NCBI GenBank assembly: GCA_029215795.1
Contig: JARDYH010000001.1
Location: 398,449,154-398,513,153, forward strand
Direction: 5' to 3'
DNA length: 64,000 nucleotides
Origin: Anniella stebbinsi
Lineage: Eukaryota; Chordata; Lepidosauria; Squamata; Anniellidae
A model generated the notes under the pieces. The model was not told the origin of the DNA. It searched no databases and worked only from the letters and a program-made list of their open reading frames with translations. The position numbers were made by a program, and so were the translations under genes. Shown piece after piece: positions 20,320-32,096 of the stretch. Numbering within the stretch: position 1 is the stretch's first letter; the number at the start of each line of letters is the position of its first letter.

Positions 20320-20861
20320 AGTGAATTCTGTAAATTCCTGAACCGCTGACTAAGAAATCTGTCACCGAGGATGAAATGCATGCATGGCCTGCCAATACCT
20401 GTGAGCCATTCTTCTAGGAGGCAGGCACATAACGTGCTTAATGGCAGAGTTGAGCCCCATGGAAGTAAGCCACGTCTCCATGCTTTGTGGATTGTGAGCC
20501 TCCCATTGGGGCATCTGGTCTTGGCATCAGGTGGACTCGATGGGCCCTCAGCCCAATCCAGGAATAATTTTGACATCCACCCTTCTGTTCCCTTACTTAA
20601 GAAGCTGTCAAAGGCAGAGGCATGCTGTGGACATCAGGACAGCAAGGAAAATCCTCAGCCTGCTGCCATTCGGCATTCAAATAGATAAACGTTTAGGTTC
20701 CGTTCCTCTGCCTTGAAATCCCTACTTCTATACATCACCACATGCGGGAAGTAAAACCAAGGAACTCTATTAGGCTGCAATTTTTCAGTTGATTTCCCCC
20801 AAATAATGCTAACCTCCCCATGCTTCCAATCACTTTTAAGGTTGTCCAGCAGATTTAGAGC
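20320..20861. other. No gene seen
   Basis: Intergenic. GGGCATCTGGTCTTGGCATCAGG near 20510 resembles a degraded CR1-type 3' end but could not be delimited. Confidence 0.4.
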
Positions 20862-21198
20862 TCCATCAGACGAGCATTTTATTGCATTCTTATTACTGGC
20901 CACTCACGGATTTTTGCGGGTCCCTCTCGTGACATCTGCCTCCCACCTGCCTCCTGTCCCTTACAGCCTTCTTCGTGCAACAAAGAGCCACCCCAGTAAA
21001 TCCGACTTATTTGCAAAGATGGAAGTTGCCAATATCTCCTGCTGTGTGCAGGAGAAGCAGCGGGATCAAAACGTCCCACTGAATGGGCCACGTACATGTT
21101 GTTTACTTCCTCTTTCAAAAGAGGAAGTAATGAGGGACAAACACGTGGGTGGAGAAGCGACGGTAAGCAAACACAATTTCCCCCTGCATGATGACGCT
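20862..21198. mobile_element. Unclassified ~330-bp MITE family D, copy 2
   Basis: It shares CCATCAGACGAGCATTTTAT at the left, CTTCCTCTTTCAAAAGAGGAAGTAATGA internally and GCATGATGACGC at the right with copy 1 at 8360. The internal TTCCTCTTT..AAAGAGGAA is a strong small hairpin. Confidence 0.65.
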
Positions 21199-22079
21199 TT
21201 TTAAATGTAGCACAGACACCTCCTGTTTTGCTTGGTGACCAAAGGCCTACTAGCAAGATGACGGGCTGTACCAACAGCTCACGTTTAGTTAATTAAGTTC
21301 GTCTACAGAGGTCTTGGGAGGAGCTCTGCTTTTTAAAAGCCATGCAGCCTACACCTATGCGGCCTCACTCAGACATCAATCCCACAGAGTTCAGTGTGGT
21401 TTGATTCGAAGTCAGGACACATCCCGTTTGCCCAAGAAAAACATTGATGCCAAAACAAGGCCAATGGGTGCAGGCAGGAAATAGATTCTAGGTCCCAGTA
21501 AGTTTTGGGGCATTAGTAAGTAATCCTTCATCAAGGGAAGGTTTCCTTCCAAGAACCCATTTTCTCTTGCTCCAAAGAAAGCCGCCGCAGCTCTAGCTGT
21601 CAGCAGCAGGCGCATGTTAAATCTGGTCAATTAAACTTCATGAGCCGCCATGTTGTTAGGAGGGAGGCTGTGTTGATGCCTTTCTACATTCGCGACAATG
21701 CGTGAGCCACACACACCCTTCATGGGCCCGGGTGCTATGATCCCTGCAGACATCAGCTGTAGCTGTGGGGAGGGGACGCCAACCCCAAATCCCGCTGGTT
21801 TCACCTCTTGCAAAGTAGGTGTGAGAATTCCTCTGTGGCAGAAACAAACATGATGGATCAAATAACCGTCCGATGTCCTGAGTCACTGCTAGGGAGTGAA
21901 GCGAATGCAAAGGGAAGGGATCAAACGGGCCTGCAAATAGCGGGAAAGAAGTCTTAATGGTTGCAGAAGCAGGACGGGTCCAAAACGTTTGGTCGTGTGT
22001 GCGTGCAGGTGCATTTCTGCAAGGCTGAAGGCTGCTCCAGAGTCACCAATGCTGCTTGGGTTGGTGGCTGGTACAAATG
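21199..22079. other. No gene seen
   Basis: Unique-looking intergenic sequence with no recognised element. Confidence 0.45.
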
Positions 22080-22410
22080 AGTTGGCTCTGGGCTGGGGGG
22101 GATCACTAAAGGTTGTGAAAATGTATTCCAGAGTTAGACAGCTGGCTCTGGATCAACATGTCCAGTCAACATCTGATTACTGCAATGCATCAGGATGTGC
22201 AGCGGCCCTTGAAAAGTGTTCAGAAGTGGGCATGCAGATGGCAGCAAGAACATTAATGGGAGCTTGCCAAAACGATCCCATCGCGCCAGTCCTGAAAGTT
22301 CTGCATTGACGTCCAGTTTGCTCATGGGCACAAGTTGAGGTGTCCAGTGCTTACCTATAAAGCCCTAAATAACCTAGAAACCTGGGGAGCTTGGTGGTGT
22401 GATTTTAGAC
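22080..22410 (+). mobile_element. L2/CR1-group LINE fragment, degraded
   Basis: The DYCNA motif and the order ...TLMGACQNDPIAPVLKVLH... then TYKALN-like text (CTATAAAGCCCTAAATAACC) match the region read at 740-1380, 26650-26870 and 58860-59100, with frameshifts. Confidence 0.7.
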
Positions 22411-23360
22411 TCTGGGGTTGAAGGTCTTTCAGCCACCTTGCATTAGGAAGAAATCCAGATTTCTTTACTTCCTTCAAAATGTGCTACACTAGCCCTGCTC
22501 AGTTTGGGGACCCTCCTGCTCTTCCTGCTGAATGGGGCCATGGATCTCTTCCCCCAAAGTCCTGTCCTGATGGCACAGTGGTGATTCCAATGCCAGTGGG
22601 ATGGTGAACCTGCTCTGGGTGTCACTCAGAACTCTAAAGGGCCTATCCAAGGCAGGGAAGCCAATTGGAAATGCATATCCATAACCCAACCAAGGAACTC
22701 ACTAGCACATGATGTAGAGATGGCCACTAGTTTAGATGGTTTTAAAGGGGGGGGATGAGAAAAACTCATGGATGACAGACCTATTATTGGCTATTAACCA
22801 TCATAGGTAAATGAAACCTTCAGGTTGAGACGCAGTCTATCTTTGAATAGCAGGCACTGGGGACAAGAAACAGGAGATGTCTATCGCCTTGTGAGCTTCT
22901 GGCAACATCTGTGGCTGCTGTTGGCACAAAATGGAGCTGGGGTGTTATCCAGCAAGGCGTCTCTTACGGCCTGATGATTTTTCTGTTCTTTTATGTCTCA
23001 AGTGCTTTAGCCTTGGATGTCCCTCGTTAATTACTTGGCACTCTCCTTATTCGTCACATTGGCAGCAAATGTTCTTCAACAGATACTTGTGCTTTGATTT
23101 TAGTGCAGGAATAAATCACAGGTTATAGCATCTCCGCTCCACCCGGACCCTATACCTGGGTTAATTGAATCAATTCTTTAAATGCCTCCGAGTCCTGCTG
23201 ATGATTTGAGAGCAGGTCAGGGTTTGAAAGCCCCAGCAAATTTATCGACTTTGGGCTGGCTGCAAAATGATCCCAGTGCTGAGTGCAGTGAGAAAAGTGG
23301 CCCCACCAAATGGTTCACCTGTCAAAATATTGCTCCTCTGCACCTTCCCTTGAGAATAAT
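22411..23360. other. CR1-like scrap; otherwise no gene seen
   Basis: At 22690-22910 AAGGAACTCACTAGCACATGATG ... GATGGTTTTAAAGG ... CTTGTGAGCTTCTGGCAACATC resembles the CR1-type 3' region at 62370-62470 and 9540-9900. The rest is unassigned. Confidence 0.5.
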
Positions 23361-23364
23361 GGCA

Positions 23365-23535
23365 CTATCCATTTATTTATCTGTTACATTTATATCCCAC
23401 CTTCCTTCTGTCATGGAACTCAAGGTGGCTACATGCGGTTCCAGGTGGTCTCCCCTCCAAGCACTGACCAGATCCAGACCTGCTTAGCTTCAACAAGGTG
23501 TTGGCCTCATGTGCCTTCAGACCATGCCCTTTTCC
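23365..23535 (-). mobile_element. 5S rRNA-derived SINE
   Basis: On the minus strand, TTGAAGCTAAGCAGGTCTGG and then CTGGTCAGTGCTTGGAGGGG and AGACCACCTGGAA align with the 3' half of 5S rRNA (GAAGCTAAGCAGGGTCGGGCC, GGTTAGTACTTGGATGGGAGACCGCCTGGGAA). An unrelated tail (GGGATATAAATGTAACAGAT) follows. It is a SINE and not a 5S gene, because the 5' half and terminal stem are absent. Confidence 0.75.
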
Positions 23536-23956
23536 ACATCACCCATGACTGGGAGCTGGGCAAGAACATCTTGGTGAACAGTTCCTGCTGAGGCTCCTGT
23601 TCATTTCAATGGGCTTGCACAGGAACACTTCCCAGGGGATCGGGCCACATTGGAAGACGGAAGGCAAGACTTGGATTTCCCACCTTGTAAGAGTACAAGA
23701 AGAGCCCTGCTGGATCAGAGCAATGGTTAATTCAGTCCAGCAACCTGTTTCCCAGAGGAGACAACCAGATGCCCCAACGGGAAGCCCACCAGCAGGACAG
23801 GAAGTCACTTGCCGTTGTCCTATCCGCATAACCACCAAAACTAGGAGCCACAGTTGGACCTCTCATCCTCCATCTCCATGTGGCATTTGCACAGCAGTGG
23901 CTCATGCATCAACTGTGCCTGTTCTTCGAAACGTCTAATCTGGCCACAGTCATGCA
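23536..23956. other. CR1-like 3' scrap; no gene seen
   Basis: At 23690-23830 GAGCCCTGCTGGATCAGAGCAATGG ... CAGATGCCCCAACGGGAAGCCC is a CR1-type 3' end variant, also seen at 6430-6540. The rest is unassigned. Confidence 0.45.
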
Positions 23957-24413
23957 TAGGGATGTCGGAGAAATCTGCAGTGGAATCAAATGAGTACAGA
24001 TTTCTATGAATGCAACCCATGGATTCTGCAGCTTTTCCCAAGTCACGTAGATTCCATGTACTTGTGGACTGATTTTTTTCACTTTCCAGAATTTTGCGCA
24101 AATTGAGTTGTAGAGAAATGCATAAAGTAAGAAAGAAGAAGAAAGAAAACGCCGCCAAATTCACATTTCCCCCATAAGCTAAAGCATGGAAATGTGCATT
24201 TGGGGGGATTTGTGCAATTTGGAATGGCTATATGCATTTTAGGGGGGGTTGCCTATTTCCGCAAGCACGACTTTGTGGAAATGTGAATTTGTGCAAATTC
24301 GGGAAATTGGGAAAAAAATCTTATTCTTTCAGTGAGCGGACAATGGGAGGAAAAGTACATGACAATCTGAGAAAGGCAGACAGAACGGATTTTACAAAAC
24401 CTGTACATCCCTA
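23957..24413 (+). mobile_element. TAGGGATGT hAT MITE family T, copy 1
   Basis: 457 bp, from TAGGGATGTCGGAGAAA to GTACATCCCTA. It shares CAGATTTCTATGAATGC, CACGTAGATTCCATG and CCCCATAAGCTAAAGCA with the copy at 53180. The 8-bp flanks agree poorly here, so the class assignment rests on the second copy. Confidence 0.7.
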
Positions 24414-24770
24414 GTTGCAGACCTTGGATTGCTCCTTTAGAGCTCACCGAAACCTGAAGCGGATTCACTCTCCCACAATTGGACTCGGATGCAGAAGACT
24501 TAGAATTAAAGAATTCCTGAGCCCAGAGATTTGCTTTAACTACCAGGACTGAACATCGATCACAGTCCTTCTGCACAAAAATCTACTCTTGGTTCTCCCA
24601 AACTTTATTTTCATTTCAGTTGTATAATTTGGGGTATGGAGAAATTCATTTTGTTGATGCTAACACTAAACAATTGGTTGTTAGAAATAATCCTTACCAA
24701 TTTACTGTGAATTGCTCAAATATCTACCAGTAGATCCAGAACTACCTGCTGCCCGCCTCTAGTTTGGAGA

Positions 24771-24774
<4 letters not shown>
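24414..24774. other. No gene seen
   Basis: Unassigned AT-rich intergenic sequence. Confidence 0.4.
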
Positions 24775-24812
<38 letters not shown>

Positions 24813-24955
24813 TTTCTTACCCGCCTCTCCATTTGTATCGAGGTGGGGAACAACAGTAAATATAAAATATTATAAAATACATCGAACTGATTAAAAACAT
24901 GATATTAAAATAGCAATAAAACATCCTAAAAACATCCTAAAACATTCTTGCACAA
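24775..24955 (-). mobile_element. (TAA)n plus LINE 3' tail, minus strand
   Basis: A TAA run (24775-24811) is followed by TTTCTTACCCGCCTCTCCAT and ATCGAGGTGGGGAACAAC. This is the same reversed LINE tail as at 11174, matching the 3' end of the element at 27200-27268. Confidence 0.75.
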
Positions 24956-25619
24956 TGTTGTGGAATTTTTGTGGACTCCAATAAAGGCATTGCCCAACTG
25001 TGGAATTTGTATATGGCTGGACTCTTTTTTTTTAAAAAAAGGGCCTGACAGCATCAAAGAGCAAATCAACCATTTCTGGCAGGGCTGGTGAATGGGTGGT
25101 AATAAGGCCTGTGCCATGGTAGGAAGACCTGCTCCTTGAGTAATTTGTATATCAGTCTACTTATGTAGTTTCTCAATGGGTAGACCTGGCATTCCAGACA
25201 ATGTCTCTCCACAGACAGCTGAAACCCTCAGTTCCCCCCCCGGCTCCCTTCGCTCCCATAATGACCCTTGAGTATTGGGGTGAAGGGTGTGGTGAATATT
25301 GGGGCTTCAGGGTGACCTGCTGAGCTTGCCATCCACGTTGAGGATCTGCCCGCTAGAGAACACACAATAAACACAGGCCGTTTCACAACAGCTGGAGAGG
25401 CTGTTAACACCGGGAGTGAGGAGGAGGAGGAGGAGGAGGAGGAGGAGGAGAACAATAGATGCTGGCAGAAATAACACCGTGCCTCCCCCACCCACCCCTC
25501 TGGGAAGCTCAAGGCTGCCGGGAGCCCAGCTGAGCTGTAACGTGTCAGGGTGCGGCAATATGTGTTGTGCAGGGCAGAGGGAGATATGGCGATAGCAGGG
25601 CGAAATGCCATTACAGGGG
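24956..25619. other. No gene seen; (GGA)n at 25418-25450
   Basis: It contains a GGA trinucleotide run. The region just before the LINE may include its degraded 5' portion, but no ORF1 could be recognised. Confidence 0.4.
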
Positions 25620-27268
25620 AAGGAGAGATAGATATCTAACACCCATCTTACCTTCCAGTTGCCCTGCTACCCTGGGGATCTTGGAGAACAAACCAGGCCA
25701 CCCACAGAACCTCTACTTGCTCCTATGCAATGCCAGGTCAGTTAAAAACAAAACAAATATAATCTATGACCTCTTTACAGATGAGGAGGCCAACCTGGCA
25801 TGCTTCACTGGCTGGGAGATGTCAGTGGCCCCACATGGGCCCAGGCCCTCCCAGCTGGATACTCTGTTAGTGAGCAGGTGAGGGAAAGTGGGCGGGGGTG
25901 AGCGGAGTAGCTGTGGTCTGTAAGGACAATCTTAACTTGACCAGACTTCCTGTCCAGGAATTGAATCACATCGAGTGTGTGTACCTGAGTCTGAAGGCCA
26001 GGGATAGACTAGGGATTCTGTTAGTGTACCGGCTACCCTGCTGCCTATCAGACTCCCTGGCCGAGCTCACTGTGCTTCAGTGGTTCCGGTCCTACCTCTC
26101 AGGCAGGTTCCAGATGGTGATGCTTGGGGATAGTTGCTCCTCAAAGAAGGAACTGTTGTATGGCGTACCACAAGGTGCCATCCTATCCCCAATGCTGTTT
26201 AACTTCTACATGAAACTGCTAGGAGATATCATCCGCAAGCATGGGGCAGGGTGCTATCAGTAGGTGGATGACACCCAAATATATTTCTCTATGCCTTTGA
26301 CAATAGCGTCAGTTCAGCTAAGGATAGGGAGTCTCCTTTGAATGAATGCTTGGAGGCGGTAATGGGCTGGATGAGGAAAAACAAATTGAAGCTGAATCCA
26401 GACAAGACAAAGGTGCTTACTGTCAAAGGTCCCAACCTGGGTTTGGAGGTGTGTCAACCAGTTCTGGATGGGGTTACACTCCTCCTGAAAGACTGTGTTC
26501 GTAGCTTCGAGGTGCTCCTGGATCCGTTGCTCCAAATTACAGCTCAGATAAATGTGACAGCCAAGAGTGCCTACTATCAGCTTTGGCTGATTATCAGCTG
26601 CGCCCCTTCCTAGAGTTGGAAGACCTAAAGACGGTAGTGCACGTGCTGGTAACTTCGAGGCTCGACTTCTGCAATGCGCTGTACATAGGGCTACCTCTGT
26701 GCCTAGTCCGGAAACTTCAACTAGTTCAAAATATGGCAGCCAGGTTGGTCACCGGTACACCTAGGGGTGACCATATTATACCAGCTTTAAAATCACTCCA
26801 CTGGCTGCCAATTAGTTTCTGGGCGATGTATAAAGTGTTGGTTATTACCTTTAAAGCCCTACATGGTTTGGGTCCAGGTTACCTGCGGGATCGCTTTCTC
26901 CCATACAATCCGCCCCGCATGCTCAGGTCCTCTGGGAAGAATTTGCTACAGTCAGCCAAAACCAGGCTGACAACTGTTACCCAGAGGACCTTCTCTTCTG
27001 CCGCTTCCAGACTCTGGAATGGCCTGCTGGGAGAGATTCGTCAACTTAATAGTATCTTTGACTTTAAGAAAGCCATAAAGACTTATCTCTTCCGGCAGGC
27101 CAACCCGGTAGAATTTTAAGAGTTTTATTGGTATTTTAATAATGTATTAATTTTCTATGTTTTTTAATCCGTTTTATGTATTTTATGTAATTTGTAATGA
27201 TGTTGTTCCCTGCCTCGATCCTGAGGGAGAGGCGGGAAATAAATAAATAAATAAATAAATAAATAAAT
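25620..27268 (+). mobile_element. Internally deleted L2/CR1-group LINE (EN, partial RT and C-terminal parts)
   Basis: This is the longest LINE copy. An APE-type endonuclease start is readable (LLLCNARSVKNKTNIIYDLF at about 25705-25770), then GVAVVCKDNLNLTRL. The text jumps to reverse transcriptase motifs: GVPQGAILSPMLFN (~26160), a degenerate VDDTQIYF active-site motif after a stop (~26262) and LKLNPDKTKVLTVK (~26385). The C-terminal segment follows (TSRLDFCNALYIGLP ... LRSSGKNLL ... SRLWNGLLGEIRQLN). Much of the endonuclease and the first RT blocks are missing, and stops break the frame. The 3' end is GATCCTGAGGGAGAGGCGGG and (AAAT)n. It is not functional. Confidence 0.88.
27237..27268. repeat. 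(AAAT)n tail of the LINE
   Basis: Eight tandem AAAT units at the LINE 3' end. Confidence 0.95.
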
Positions 27269-28132
27269 TTTATCACTACAGTACATGAGAAAACACTAAC
27301 TTCTGAGGAGCTGCATGGCATACTGTCCCAGCTCCAGGGCCTGCACTACAAAAGAGAGGGAGCACCCCAACCCCCAGTCCTAAAACTTGCATGTTCTCTT
27401 AAAGCTACACACACACTCACACATCCAACAACTCCTCTGAGCCTTCATAAATCACACTACTGCTATGATCCACTTCACGCCTCACCCAGGACATCCCTAA
27501 AACAACCAACACAGCAGGAGACTAGATAACAATGCTGGACTACACCCTGGACTACCTTGCAGGGCTGTGCGTAACCCACACTCTCTCAGCAATGGCCCTG
27601 ACTCCTGTAATGTAGATATAATAATGATGGGCTTTATCCGCATGCGTTGTCATGGTCATTTTTAGAAAGTTTACAAATGCAGAAAAAAAAATATTACGCA
27701 GACCTGAGTTAGACAGACCACGAATCCCTGCCTTTGCTCCTACTTTTTCATTTTTGTATAGACACGCTACTGTCCAATCTGAGCTACACTAAAATCCTAG
27801 ATGTCTGAGTTGATTTTTTGAGGTATCAGTCACTTCCCACTGGGGAAGACCCCCCCCCCCCCCAGGCTTTAAATTGAATCAGGAAGTTCCTTCCCCAGAC
27901 AATGGGCATGTCAAGGATTCCTATGACTTCATTCATTGGCTGAATACCTTGAAGGTAGGAGCAGGCTATTTTGGCTTACAGAAGGAATAGGAAGAATAAT
28001 AATGGCCACGTGTTTTGCCTCATATCTCGGATTCTACAAGGGCTAGATACTAGCTTTTTATTTTTAATGAAAGCTGGGGATCTACTTATGATCTGCCATG
28101 CCCCTTCCTACGAGACAAAATAACAGGAAGTT
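27269..28132. other. No gene seen
   Basis: Unassigned intergenic sequence with a C-tract at 27849-27863. Confidence 0.45.
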
Positions 28133-28453
28133 TAGGGTGACCAAATGAAAAGGAGAACAGGTATCCTGTATCTTTAACAGTTGTATTGAAAATGGAATTT
28201 CAGCAGGTGCTATTAGTATGCATGGAGCACCTGGTGAAATTCCCTCTTCATCACAACATTTAAAGCTACAGGAGCTATACTAGAAGTGACCAGATACAAT
28301 AGAGGGCAGGGCTCCTGCAGCTTTAACTGTTGTGATGAAGAGGGGATTTCACCAGGTGCTCCATGCATACAAATGACATCTGCTGAAATTTCCTTTTCAA
28401 TACAACTGTTAAAGAGACAGGATCCCTGTCCTGCTTTTCATAGGGTCACCCTA
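28133..28453. mobile_element. Palindromic hAT-like MITE family P, copy 4
   Basis: 321 bp, TAGGGTGACCAAATG to GGGTCACCCTA. Flanks AGGAAGTT (28125-28132) and AGGAAGTC (28454-28461) agree at 7 of 8. Together with copy 1 it has the GGGTGACC/GGTCACCC end variant. Confidence 0.9.
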
Positions 28454-28889
28454 AGGAAGTCAGAAGAGTGTCCCAAAGTGGCAAAGACTCACCTCAAAGC
28501 CTGCATGATATTTTCAAAATTAACGTTCACTTTTAATAATTCGTGTCCCCCACCAAAAGAGGTACAGATGGATTCAGGCAGACCTCATGATGCAGGGAGT
28601 CCCAGAGGTCAAGTGCCCTCACTGTCATCAGCCTCAAGATCCAAGTGGGTGGGACGCAGTACCAAGAGGAGGCCTTCCTGACCGATGTTCCCGGAGAGCA
28701 AGATGAGATGTTAGGATTCTGCCACACATGAACCCACCTGGCCCCTGTTGCTGCTTGTGAAAAACCCAAGCCTGGCCCGGTGCCAATTTCTCCATGCTCA
28801 GCTCTTCCACTTTCTCACCGACACACCCACCACCCCCTTTTCAGATTTACTATCTGAGAAATGCATCAAGCCCTAAAATGGACTGACCT
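28454..28889. other. No gene seen
   Basis: Unassigned intergenic sequence. Confidence 0.4.
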
Positions 28890-29095
28890 TTCTGCTAATG
28901 TATATCGCCTAATGAACGGATGCCATTAACAACATTCATATTGGAATATTGCACTTTCCCAGTTCCCATACATCATCGCTAAATGCCCGCTCTCGTTCGC
29001 CTGCTTAAATTTTTTATTTTTACCCTTTAAACCGAAGAAATCAGTCTTGCATCTAATTAGGCAAACTTACATATTCAATTAATAGAGTCATTATG
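28890..29095. promoter_or_regulatory. Candidate noncoding regulatory block, homeodomain-site-rich
   Basis: Repeat-free AT-rich sequence with closely spaced TAAT cores: CTAATGAACGG, CCATTAACAAC, CATCTAATTAGGC, TCAATTAATAGAGTC and GGCTTAATGAAT. This texture is typical of deeply conserved developmental enhancers, and it lies about 14 kb upstream of ALDH1A2. No alignment was available. Confidence 0.3.
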
Positions 29096-29298
29096 GCTTA
29101 ATGAATATGGAGCCTGGGTGACGGGAACGGTGGTTTCCTGCTTGCAATGCAAGGGCTCCTAAAGATGCAGCATTGATCGTGGAGCAATCCCTCTCCTCCT
29201 CCCAGCCTCCCAGATGTCCAGAAAGGATGGGAGGGCTGAGGTCAGCATAAGCCCCCTTGGGCCCACCAGCCTCTTCAGATGGTTGGGACAGGCAGGAG
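29096..29298. other. No gene seen
   Basis: Short unassigned interval before the next palindromic element. Confidence 0.4.
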
Positions 29299-29618
29299 TA
29301 GGCTGACCATATGAAAAGGAGGACAGGGCTCATGTAACTTTAACAGTTATAGAGAAAAGGGAATTTCAGCCAGTGTCATTTGTATGCAATTAGTTCCTGG
29401 TGAAATTCCCTCTTCATCACCACAGTTAAAGTTGCAGGCACTATACTAGAGTGACCAGATACAAAAGAAGGCAGGGCCCCTGCAACTTTAACAGTTGTGA
29501 TGAAGAGGGAATTCCACCAGGAACTAATTGCATGCAAATAACACTGGCTGAAATTCCCTTGTCTCTACAACTGTTAAAGTTACATGAGACCTGTCCTCCT
29601 TTTCATATGGTCAGCCTA
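29299..29618. mobile_element. Palindromic hAT-like MITE family P, copy 5
   Basis: 320 bp with a perfect 8-bp duplication GGCAGGAG (29291-29298 and 29619-29626). Confidence 0.95.
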
Positions 29619-30829
29619 GGCAGGAGGCATTGGCAAGGTTAGGGTCCAGGCAAGCAGTTCGGGGACCCAGGGTGAACTGGCTGTCCATCCCACTGGCCCA
29701 GACGGGGATGTACGATCAAAGCAAGGCAGAGGTCAAGTTCCAGGGTGGCAATCGAGGACAGAGCTCAGGAGTGTGAAAGATAAAACAAGCACAACCATCC
29801 AGAGCTATGTGGAAGATCTAAAGAGTCCAACGAAGAGCAAAATGAAAAGGCCAAACAGCAGATCGTACATGGAAAGCCAGCTGGAATTTAAGTAGTCTTT
29901 TCCAACCATCTCAAGACAGGAGAAGGGGTAACCTGGCCAATCCTTGCTCAGAATGAGTGCCACAGTCCCGGTGCCACCCTGAGCCATCTAGGAGCTCAGT
30001 CTGCCAAGCTTGCCATGGAAACAGAGCCCCAGGGGTGGCAGCGTAGGAGGTAAAGTGCCGGAGCCAGACAGGTGGGAGCCTTAAAGCTCCATCATACCTA
30101 ATTCCCCCCCCCCCAGTTTGCCTCTGGTTTTTTTTTACCTCTGATGCAGAAGCTTATGAGTCCTTTCACCTGAATAGCTGCTCTTTTGCTTCTTCGCTCC
30201 TTCGCTCTTCTGCTCCACTCCACTCCTCCCCTTCTCTTTCTCCCTCCAGTCAGGTCCTGTCAGATGAGCACTTCAACCAGACCGCCTTTCTGCCAGGCAA
30301 AAATGGAACGACCCTTTAGTCTGTCTCTTTGGGGGCATTGAGGGAGTACAATCTTGTCTCTTCAAAGATTCAGGCGTTGTATGATTTTTAAAAAGGCTTT
30401 CGAGTCTGGGATGCAAGGTTTGGGTTTGATATTGAGGCTTGGAGCCGGCTGCTGGGAGAGATCGTTTTTCCCTGCCAAGACCTGATGCAATCTATTCAAG
30501 CCCCCAATTCCTTTAAAACTGCAAGGAGGCTTAAGGGCACATTAAATGCGCTTGGGGAAAATAATCCAGACTTTTAGCATTCTAGGAAAAGGCTGGGGAA
30601 GCGGTGGGGTGTCAGCATGACAAGCACAGCGTTATGTGAGTGCCATGCTGCAAATCCGCACACCAAGCATGGCAAGAGTGCACTAAATCGCTGGTGTAAT
30701 GGAGCTCTCAGTCACACGCGCACAGAGACATACACACACCAGTGTCTTACACTGTCCTAAACTGAGTAGGAATGCAATGCAATTGTGCCACTGTGAAGCT
30801 GTGCTTGGTTAGGCTGCCAACTTTTTCAG
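29619..30829. other. No gene seen
   Basis: Intergenic. TGTCAGATGAGCACTTCAACC near 30256 resembles the left end of MITE family D, but no matching right end was found. The rest is unassigned. Confidence 0.4.
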
Positions 30830-31440
30830 ACCCCGAGTCCGGGTGCTGCTGATAAAACTGCAAAATCCAGGCTGTTTGGTTAGCCTGTCTCTCGGGGAAG
30901 ACGGCTTTGGTCGTCCCCCGTTGCGGCCACGTGAAAATCCCCCATGCCCTTTAACACACGCCGCCGCGGCCATAAATCACCGTTCCTTTATTTAACGTTG
31001 CCGTATGAAGAAAAGCAGCAGTAAAAGGAAATGGGAGTTGCATAAAAGAGTAATTGAGGTCTTAAAGGATTACTGCTCTCCCGCTCCGCTTTGTGTTCCT
31101 TGCTTGCATCTTCCGTGTGCCGTGACATTGGCTGGAGACCATAAAATGTTTCCACAGGAAGAGAAGCATTCTTCCCTTGGATAGTCCTTCAGGTACTTGC
31201 TGCGGCTTCAGAGCCTTATTATATTTCGCTTCCTGTACATGCCTTTACCCGGAGACATTCCCTCCAAAGACGGAATGTGTGTGCAGACCACAAAGCGAGA
31301 GGGTAAGCTGGAATCCGCTTTAGAAGGTATGTCTAGAATCCAGTTATTTCCCGGTACTTGAGCCCCCTTATTATAAGAGATGTGAATCTAAAAGGCCATA
31401 AAAGTCAGATTACTTTTTTTTTATTTTTCCCTTTGAGGCC
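30830..31440. promoter_or_regulatory. Candidate noncoding regulatory block
   Basis: About 600 bp with no recognised repeat. It mixes G+C-rich (GTTGCGGCCACGTG, CGCCGCGGCC) and AT-rich homeobox-like text (CCATAAATCACC, TTTATTTAACG, GAGTAATTGAGG). It stands out from the surrounding degraded repeats. Regulatory function is inference. Confidence 0.3.
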
Positions 31441-31499
31441 TGGCTCTATACACATGGTAGCTCAAGTTAGTCCCAGAGCAAGTGACACAGCTACTTTGA

Positions 31500-31552
31500 C
31501 AGCCAGCGAAGTGTAGTGGTAAGAGTGTTGGACTGGGATTTGGGAGATCTGG
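31500..31552 (+). mobile_element. tRNA-derived SINE family S2, left part
   Basis: CAGCGAAGTGTAGTGGTAAGAG (A box) runs to GGGAGATCTGG, where the MITE interrupts it. The SINE resumes at 32097 with TGGGTTCTAGTCCCC (B box). Confidence 0.85.
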
Positions 31553-32096
31553 GGTCCCCTCTACAAGGATTCGCTGTTGCGCCCGGTTAGGCTATTATGC
31601 ACACTATCGCTGAAGCGCATTTACGCCTAATACCTCTGCACGAGAGGCGGCGACAAAAGGCGCTTCCTTCCCCTCCCCTTCCCTCTGGCTGGAAGGCTGT
31701 GGGCAGCAGGTGAGTGCTCCTCCTTCTCCTCGCCTTCCTTTACCCCCTCTTCTTCCTCCTCCTCCTCCCGCCGCCCCCCCCCGCGGGCGGGTGGGCAGGC
31801 TCTCTTCCCTCCTTCGCCGCAGCCAGGCAGCCCCCTCCTCATGCTGCTCCGGCGAGCGGAAGGGACAGCCGGCGGGCGGAGGGTAGTCGCCCGCCTTCCC
31901 CACGTGTCTCCCCAGCTTCAGTTCAATGCGCTTTAATGGACGGAGCAAAAAAACCCTCGCTATTTAACGCGCATTCGATAATGCGCACAATCAGGGAGAT
32001 AACGCGTCTCTACGCCCCATTTGCGCTCCGCTGGTGTAGGGGTAAATTTTTTAATGAGACTTCAAAGAGCATTAAACCTCTCTTGTAGAGGCAGCC
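31553..32096 (+). mobile_element. 3-bp-TSD MITE family A, copy 5, with foreign insert
   Basis: 544 bp instead of ~350. The ends GGTCCCCTCTACAAGG and CTTGTAGAGGCAGCC are typical. The duplicated TGG (31550-31552 and 32097-32099) is proven by the intact SINE at 19514, which reads AGATCTGGGTTCTAG. About 100 bp of the usual interior are replaced by ~270 bp of unrelated G+C-rich sequence (about 31656-31925). That insert has a CAG/GTGAGT donor-like site at 31707-31715 and a CTCCCCAG acceptor-like site ending at 31915. Confidence 0.87.
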
